This document shows, piece after piece, positions 57,201-64,000 of a DNA stretch of 64,000 bases (positions within the stretch are counted from its first letter, which is position 1; every line of letters begins with the position of its first letter). The stretch is from Ricinus communis (lineage: Eukaryota > Streptophyta > Magnoliopsida > Malpighiales > Euphorbiaceae): the NCBI RefSeq assembly GCF_019578655.1, contig NW_025963464.1, positions 1 to 64,000 on the forward strand, written 5' to 3'. Both the position numbers and the translations under genes were made by a program. The notes below the pieces were generated by a model that was given only the letters and a program-made list of their open reading frames with translations, made no database searches and was not told the DNA's origin.

Positions 57201-60130
57201 CTTAGTTTGATGATTAAGTAGGATGAGACGTAAATTTATGCGCATGAGGGAGAAATCATATTGTTTTCGATCAATCCATGCATAATATAATCAGGAATGC
57301 GAGTGTTTTGATGTTTGGTATGCATAAAATGAAGTAATTTGGGTCAGAGTATTACGTAGGCCCACACAAATTTTCCCTTATTTTCATTAAGTTGGCTCAT
57401 AAAATTTAAGACTATAAGAGTTGTTGCCTAGTCAATTCCTCTCTCGTTCTTGATTTGACTTTAGTTTATTCATGTTTCTTTGTTTATTTATTCATATTTA
57501 GCTTCTAGTTTCTTCTTTTTATGGAATGAGGGCCTACGCATTATAAAAACCACGTGCAACTGAATACTTGAGGCTAATGAGCATATTAGATCAATTTTCC
57601 ACCTTGTAGGAAATTAAGTTATGGATTCTTTTAAGAACTTTGTGGACTTATGAACACTCGTCCTAGTAAGCATAGACTTATCCCTTACGTCTTCTTTTTT
57701 TGTCTACCCTTTTATTTAAATCAATTCAATTTGATCCTTACGCTTAGCTATATGGAACAGAACAAAGAACTTGTAGTTTCTTGCCTTATCGTATCTAAAA
57801 TCCTACCTATGTTCTCATTTTTTTTATTTCTTTTGTGTCCTTCTCTAACCTTTATCTAATAAGATGGGTAGGTTTTATTTTGGGAGCATAAAAATGAGTA
57901 TTAAGTGAAAGTGTGTGGAAGCGACAACTATAGGCACCGATCCAATGCTTAGACAAATGTAAAGAAACAAAATTAGTTGATCGGAGGGAATGATGAGACG
58001 TAAATCCATGTGCGTCAGTGAGAAATCATATGGATTTCGATTAATTCACGTGTAATACAAGTGGGAGTGTGAGCATTTTGATGATTAGGACGCATATAAA
58101 GAAGTAGTTTGGGCTGACGTGTTATTAGGTAAGCCCTTTGCAAATTTCTCATTGTTTTTGTTAAGCTGGCTCATAACAGATGGGACAACGAGAGCTGTTG
58201 ACCAATCAACTCCGCTCTCATTCTTGATTTGACTTTAGTTTATTCATCTTCCTTTGTATTTATTCACATTTAGCTTCTAGTTTCCTCTTTATATGGAATT
58301 AGGACTTTTGAACTATAAAAACTACATGCAATCGAATAGTTGATGCTAGTGAGAATATTATATAAGTTTTCTACCTTAAGGGAAATCAAGTTATGGATTC
58401 TTATAAGAACTTTGCAGAATTATCAACACTCGCACTAGTGAGCCTACACTTATGGCTCACATCCTTCATTTCTTTTATGTTCTCTGTCTACCCTTGCGTT
58501 TAAATCAATTCGATTTGATCCTTAGACTTAGCCATATGGAAGAGAACAACGAATTTTTTATTTCTTTCCTTACCGGATCTAAAATCCTACCTATGTTCTC
58601 ATATTATTTATTTCTTTTATGTCTCTCATTCTAATTTGTGTCTAATATGATGGTTTAGTTTTATTTGGCAAGCATAAACATGAGTGTTGAGTTAAAGCGT
58701 GTGGAAGCAACAATCATAGGCACTGATCCAAGGCTTGGACAAATGCAAAGAAAGAAAATTAGTTGATCGAGTATTCATATCATTCTTCAAATGATCTTGG
58801 ATGAACCTTTTAAAGGAAAGAGGGAACGCCGAGAATCGAGGCATACTCAAATATTTTGATTCAGGATTTGCACCATTAGGATCTCCATCATTCCTTGTTT
58901 CTCTGAGCACGAGGACTCCTGATGACACAAGGATTGGCATAAGGAATCATGGTATTGCAGTTGATAAGCTTGAGCGGTGGCATTAGGGCTTAGCTTGATG
59001 ATCAAGCAAGAAAAGATATAAATCCATGTGCGTAAGGGAGAAATCATGTTGTTTTCATTAAATCAAAGCATAATACTAGCGAAAATATGAGGGTTTTGAA
59101 GTTTAGGACACATAATGTAGTAATTTTTGTCAGACTATTACTAGGTAGGCCAATACGAGTTTGGGACGCATATTCTTATTAAGTTGGCCCATAAGATTTG
59201 GGAGTACGAGAGTTGTTGAGTAGTCAAATCCTATCTCATTCTTGATTTTATTTCAGTTTATTCATCTTTCTTTATTTATTTATTCATATTTAGCTTCTAG
59301 TTTCTTCTTCTTATGGAATGAGGGCTTTCACACTATAAAAAATACATGCAACCGAATAATTAAAGCTAGTGAGCATATTATTTTAGTTTTCTACCTTGCC
59401 ATAAATCAAGTTATGGGTTCCTTCAAGAACTTTGCAGACTTATAAAGATCAGCACTAGCGAACCTAGAGTTATCGCTCACGTTCTTCCTTTCTTTTGTAT
59501 TCTTTGTCTACACTTGTGTTTAAATTAGTTCAATTTGATCCTTATGCTTAGACATAGAATAGAACAAAGAACTTGCGATTTCTTTCCTTATCAGATCTGA
59601 AATCCAAACTTATGTTCTCATTTATTTGTTTCATTTGTTCATCTCTTTCTATTTTATATCTTATATGATGGTTTGGTTTAATTTGGCGAGCATAAACATA
59701 AGTGTTAAGCTAAAGCGTATGGAAGCGACAACCGTAGATACTGATCTAATGCTTGTACAAATGCAAAGAAAGAAAATTACTTGATCGAGTATTGATCAAA
59801 GAAAGAAAATTACTTGATCGAGTATTGATATCATTCTTCGAATGATCGTGAAAGAATCTTTTGGAGGAAAGAGAGAACACCGAGATTTGAGGCATGCCCA
59901 AATATTCTGATTCAGGATTAGCACCATTGGGATCTCCATCATTCCTTATTTTTTTATGCACAAGACTCCTAATGATACAAGGATTGGCATAAGGAATCAT
60001 GGGAATGCAATTAACAAGCTTGACCATTGGCATTGGAGCTTAGCTTGATGATCAAGCAGGAAGATACGTAAATCCTTCCACATTAGGGATAAGTGATGTT
60101 GTTTACATTGAATCCAAGCATAATACAAGC
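54286..60130 (+). repeat. U1k tandem array, about six direct units
   Basis: The landmark TCAAGTTATG-type sequence lies near 54643, 55646, 56663, 57613, 58386 and 59406, giving periods of about 1003, 1017, 950, 773 and 1020. The 773-bp spacing comes from a deletion near 57975-57985, where GATCGGAGGGAATGATGAGA joins distant parts of the unit. Each unit has a TATA-like CACTATAAA about 80 bases before an ATG, but the frames after that ATG differ from unit to unit through stops and indels. I treat the array as non-coding tandem repeat. Confidence 0.85.
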
Positions 60131-60360
60131 GAGAATGATAAGAACCCATCTAGCACAAGAAATCCTACTCCAACAAGGAATCCTAATGATGCAAATCCTA
60201 CTAGTTGAAAGAATCCTATTTTGACAATAAGTCCTACTTTGACTAGGAATTCTACTCTAACTAGGAGTTCTACTAGGAGTCCTAATGATATTAGGAGTCT
60301 AAATGACATCAAGAATTCAAGTGAGATTGGGAATCCTAATCTAACTAGGATTCAAACAAT
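60131..60360 (-). repeat. Inverted end of block P (minisatellite)
   Basis: Short repeats of the type AGGAATCCTAATGATGCAAA and ACTAGGAATTCTACT, the reverse complement of the minisatellite at 28035-28200 and 29893-30060, including AGAACCCATCTAGCACAAG. It separates the U1k array from element D. Confidence 0.7.
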
Positions 60361-61400
60361 CAAGCATCACAATCAAAGGGTCTTTAGAAGGGTTGAAATG
60401 GGGCTTAGGTATAGGTATGGAAATTTGGGAGTGAGGTGTAAATAATTTTTGGACTTTTTACAATGCCTTTCTTCCAATCTCAACTCAAAAAGGACTAAAT
60501 GCCAAACAAAGGTAATTAAATTCACTATAGTTCCAAAATCTCTAAAACAAGATGCTCAAAAGGTGAAGAATGAATGAATATTCAATCAAGTACTTTTTTT
60601 TAAGCAATAGATTTTTATTTTGGATTGAAGGGAGCATCTAAATTAAATTTTTGAGGGACTTGGTGAATTCAAAGTACTCATAAAATTGACATTATATCCA
60701 ACAACTTAATGAACACATTGCGAAAATTCCAGAAATAGGATAGGGATTAACCGATGAAAGGCTTAACCAAGTGTGATGATAAAATAAAAATGATAAAAAT
60801 GAAGAAAGTGAATAGGCTTAAACTTGGCTAACTAATGGAAAATATTTACAGGTTGGCTTTTGGCTACAAGGGTGAATCCTAAGTGCCCTTATCATTTTAT
60901 AACATTTGATTGTTCATGTGACCTCAACAAGTGTTACCGAGTAAGTTCTAGAAACAAGAAGAGTACAATCCACACGCAAACAAGGAAAAATGAGAATTTA
61001 TAATGTATGCTCAATTAGGTTCAAAAACTCACAATTTAAGTGTGTAGATTTGCATAAGGTGTCCAAATACCATAATCAAATCATCATTTAATCAATTCAT
61101 ATACGAAACACAACGACTAATCAAATTCAAATTAACTAACTTAAGAAATGGTTAAGTAATATTGGTTTAATCCAGCCACTATGATAAACTAAAAATTGCT
61201 CAATAATATTCCAAAAGCAACAAACAATAAGGAGGAAAAATCTCATGCTCAAAATCATAACTATCAATCTTTCAAAGATAAACAAAAAGCTAACATCATC
61301 AATAATACATTACATAACAATCAGAAAATATAAGAAAAATAAAATCCAAAACAATTGCTTACCCACCCCACACTTGAAGGACATACTATCCGTGGTGTAT
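60361..61400 (-). mobile_element. 3' non-coding region of D
   Basis: Aligns with 45380-46560 of C on the same strand (for example CAAAGGGTCTTTA, GGTTGAAATGGGGCT and CTAACTAATGGAAA, plus-strand reading). It ends with the hairpin/purine motif at 61366-61400. No gene seen. Confidence 0.7.
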
Positions 61401-61439
61401 AAAAGAATTAGGAAGCAACATATTAAGTACATAGAAAAG

Positions 61440-62899
61440 GAAAAGAGATACTGTCGTACTCATCCTGCTGGGTTGGTGGTGGTGGCAAAGGTGGTGGAGG
61501 TGGGGCTGTTGGAGGAGGTGCATCATTGGCTGCTGGAGGTGGAAAATATTCGCCAAAATCAGCGAAGTCAAAATTGTCCATCATGTTTTGCTGTAAGGCT
61601 GCCTCTATCCTGTCTCCCTAGGCCAACTGCCTATGTAGCAAATCTAGAATCTGCCTCTGCCTAGCATCAAAATGCTGGAACTACGCTCTAACCTCCTGCT
61701 CAAACTTGTCGAACTTATCTGTGTGCTATTATTGTATATCGGTGATCTGATCAAATCTCATAGTCAGCTCATCAATTTGCATAAGAGATGGCTAAAGAGC
61801 TGATGAGGATGAAGGTAGGGAGGAGCCAAGAATATCTACAGGCCTGGGGTGCTCCCCCTGCTCCTCCCGAGCTGCCTGGGCTATCAACTGAATAAGTTTG
61901 TACTCTAGCCCTAGGGGCCCTATCCTCCGGGTGATCATCCTCATATGCTACATAGTAGAGAGGCCAGTAGGGGTCATCTCGCCCACAAGCCGTCAACTCA
62001 TCCAACAGAGCTCTGTCTAGTAGCTCCATCCTCCTAGCAATCCTAGTCACACAAGGTCCGAAACAAATCCAAGTCTTCTTCGGGTCCCCAGTAACAGTCT
62101 TGCACTACTGAGCTAACACATACCCTATGTACACCCTCCTCCTCTTATGCAGGGCCCATAAATAGAATACATCAGGCTAGGTGACCACTCTAAAACTGTC
62201 CCCTCGCCCTGTCAATGTATATACGAGCAGGCAATGGAGATAGCGTAGGCTATCAAAGAGGCTAGACGCCTTGGACTTGGTCAGGTAGGAAGGCTCGTCC
62301 CCTTCTAAGATGGTCACCCAGGCCTTGTCAAAAGAAACTCTCAGATTGTATAAGGAACCTCTGAAATCATCTGACTCTGTGGTTGCCTGGTCATATAGGT
62401 CAAGTGCAACACCAAACTGGGGAATACTCATCATGCAAGTCTGCCACCCTAACCGAAATGAAATGGCTTCTGGCTGCGACCAGTCCCTGATTTGTGTCTG
62501 AAGGAAGAAAGTAGAGGCAAACTCAAGTGTGAGCTCCCTATAAGTGGGCTCCACAATGCCAAAGAAGGCCTCAAAAGGTGGAGTCTGAAGTAACTCTCGA
62601 ACCTCAGTAGCTAGGCCAACTGTCTCCAATGCCTACCAGTCGATGCATCTCCCACAGCCTAATTGCCTGTACCGCAGCTGCTGGTAACAAGCCTCGTGAG
62701 TGGGGTTTTAAAACTGTAAAAGTCTATGTCGTGCGGGAGTTGGAGGTGGAGCTGGAGCTCTAGGGGCCGGTGGTCGAGGTGTAGGTGCTCGAGGTGCAGG
62801 TGGAGGTGGTGCAGGTGCAGGTGCAGGTGGGTCAATCGGGTCTGAATGCCTTCTCTTGGAGACACCCACCTTCCGGAGTCTCTCACGCCGCTCAACCAT
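61440..62899 (-). pseudogene. Athila ORF-1-like protein, decayed
   Basis: Start chosen at ATG 62897-62899 (AACCATGG, strong context), just after a probable splice acceptor. The order is a basic N-terminus (MVERRERLRKVGVSKRRHS), a Pro/Ala-rich stretch (about residues 25-55), a core with LATEVRELLQTPPFEAFFG, EPTYRELTLEFASTFFLQTQ and QFGVALDLYDQATTESDDF, and a Glu/Gln-rich, possibly coiled-coil C-terminus (TMRFDQITDIQ ... FQHFDARQRQILDLL) with a Pro-rich end. The EPTYRELTLEF core resembles, from memory, the ORF-1 proteins of Athila and similar plant retroelements, whose function is unknown. About nine in-frame stops, mostly TAG, and one frameshift near 61880-61920 inactivate it. Confidence 0.65.
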
Positions 62900-62904
62900 G
62901 GTTC

Positions 62905-63369
62905 CTGCATGAAAGTTGATCAAAACTCTTGCTAAAACAGTAATTCTTGCACTAAAGAGACAATAATTCTAATAACATCAACAGTTTAATAGCAACACAA
63001 TAGCAATTTAACATATTTTCAACAGACTTGCATTAGTTAATTTTCAATTCAGCAGCATAATAGCTAATTCACCAAACCAGCTCGCAATTCAGCAAGTTCA
63101 AATATCAAAATAACAGTAATCGGGAAATTCCAATGCAGAATAAAATAAATAAAAAATATAAATAATAGTAACTAATAAAGCAAAATAAACAATAACATCA
63201 AATCAACATTAAAAGAAAAATAAGAAATTGAACGAAGCAATAAATAAAATGCAACAAAAGTGATGAATTTAACGAAATAACAAAATTAACAAAGAGATTA
63301 ATGAAAATAAGAAATAATATAAAAAATTTTAGAAATAACTAAATTAAAGAAAAGAGTAAAATCACATAC
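62905..63369 (-). other. Probable leader intron of the D frame (465 bp)
   Basis: On the minus strand a donor CATTTTG|GTATGT (GT at 63368-63369) and an acceptor TTTCATGCAG|GAACC (AG at 62905-62906) enclose a very T/AT-rich stretch typical of plant introns. The start codon follows six bases after the acceptor. Inferred from sequence only. Confidence 0.45.
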
Positions 63370-63508
63370 CAAAATGGAGTATTGAACAAAGTTAAGGAAG
63401 AAACTTGAAAATTTCTTAAAAATTGAAGGAAAAGAGGGAGAGGATATCGGTCTATACGTGCGAAGAGAGAGGAGAGCGAAAATTTTGCTACCTGCAATAT
63501 GGCGCGGC

Positions 63509-63515
63509 TTATATA
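63509..63515 (-). promoter_or_regulatory. TATA box upstream of the D frame
   Basis: TATATAA on the minus strand (TCTATATAAGCC in context), followed by a CT-rich leader (63400-63470), the normal arrangement of a plant core promoter. The expected transcription start is about 63480. Confidence 0.5.
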
Positions 63516-63519
63516 GACG

Positions 63520-63870
63520 TTGAGCCTAGCACGCCTGTGTGATCAGCATGGGCAGTCTCCCAGCACGTGTTAGCGCGGTAGACGTGCTGAAGTCCATTTT
63601 TTCTACCAACACGGTTTTGTGTCGTAAACACGGGCGTGTTATCTTACACGATCGTGTCCAGAGCACGTGTTACTCTTAAAAGACATGTTGAATTCCCATT
63701 TCAACTCAACATGGTTGTCTGTCCTCAACACAGGCGTGTTGTTTGACATGGTCGTGTCTACAAACCGTGTTACTCTCGAAAGATGTGCTGAAATTACATG
63801 TTTCTCTCAACACGCCTCCCAAAAAAATGGGTGTTGAACCTCCAAGATCGTGCTGAAACTCAGAATTCAT
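63520..63870 (-). repeat. Cluster of CACG/CGTG motifs upstream of the D promoter
   Basis: At least ten short imperfect inverted motifs such as AACACGGGCGTGTT, AGCACGTGTTA and ACACGATCGTGT. Similar clusters lie in U3 of A (33741-33870), B (37427-37620) and C (44551-44795), so this is a U3-like enhancer region even though no LTR end or primer-binding site separates it from the frame. Confidence 0.6.
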
Positions 63871-64000
63871 TTCAGGCACTTTTTCACTTGCAATTTCCTA
63901 CAATTTCCAAAAGTCAAACATTCAAGTTACCTTCCACATATTTCTAAACACTCAAATGGCATATAAAACTTAAAAAAATTAAATGAAAATGAAGACTAAA

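Larger units (their letters stand above)
60361..64000 (-). mobile_element. Athila-related element D, partial, minus strand
   Basis: From right to left it has a promoter-like region, a probable leader intron, a decayed ORF-1-like frame and a 1-kb 3' non-coding region homologous to those of B and C. Neither a polypurine tract nor an LTR is visible at its 3' end, where the P minisatellite starts, and the right end is beyond the window. Confidence 0.7.

Noticed and set aside
62708..62923. Met at 62923 as the start of the ORF-1-like frame
   Set aside because: It lies upstream of a good splice acceptor (62905-62906), so those codons would be intronic; the ATG at 62899 has the better context.

Overview
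The window looks like heterochromatic, probably pericentromeric, nuclear DNA of a flowering plant (likely a eudicot). I find no intact host gene, no tRNA or rRNA gene and no CRISPR. The evidence for a plant is the retroelements: primer-binding sites complementary to initiator-Met tRNA (TGGTATCAGAGC) and to Asp tRNA (TGGCGCCGTTGCCGGGG), Athila-type gag-protease-RT proteins and a Tekay/Del-like chromovirus integrase with a chromodomain-like tail. Most open reading frames are either broken retroelement proteins or chance open frames inside repeats.

Layout: (1) 1-8241, rearranged copies of one LTR family without coding capacity ('family N', LTR starts TGTAATACCC and ends GTCGTGACA), with duplicated leaders, a 109-bp hairpin and LTR pieces joined head to head. 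(2) 8242-25292, a 17-kb AT-rich satellite array of about 38.7-bp subunits organised into a higher-order unit of about 387 bp (ten subunits). It is interrupted at 19212-21919 by a scrambled family-N LTR. Both LTR/array borders on the array's left sides are exact inverted LTR termini. (3) 25293-25689, the end of another LTR plus its primer-binding site. (4) 25690-30464 and 53341-60360, two blocks of one roughly 1-kb tandem repeat ('U1k'), each beginning with a large inverted repeat. (5) 30465-53040, between those blocks, a nest of retrotransposons: a truncated and internally inverted Tekay-like element, then Athila element A (33537-53040), which contains Athila B (37219-50922, target duplication ATACC), whose 3' LTR contains the opposite-strand Athila derivative C (43505-49733, target duplication GCTAT). 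(6) 60361-64000, part of a minus-strand Athila-related element D with an ORF-1-like protein preceded by a TATA box and a plausible leader intron.

None of the elements is autonomous. A has RT, RNase H and integrase remnants with lost active-site residues and no 3' end. B keeps only gag and protease reading frames, with frameshifts. C keeps one 324-residue open frame that joins gag C-terminal sequence to post-protease sequence. Any recent movement of B and C would have needed enzymes from elsewhere. Their near-identical LTR pairs and intact 5-bp duplications show that C is the youngest layer, then B, then A.
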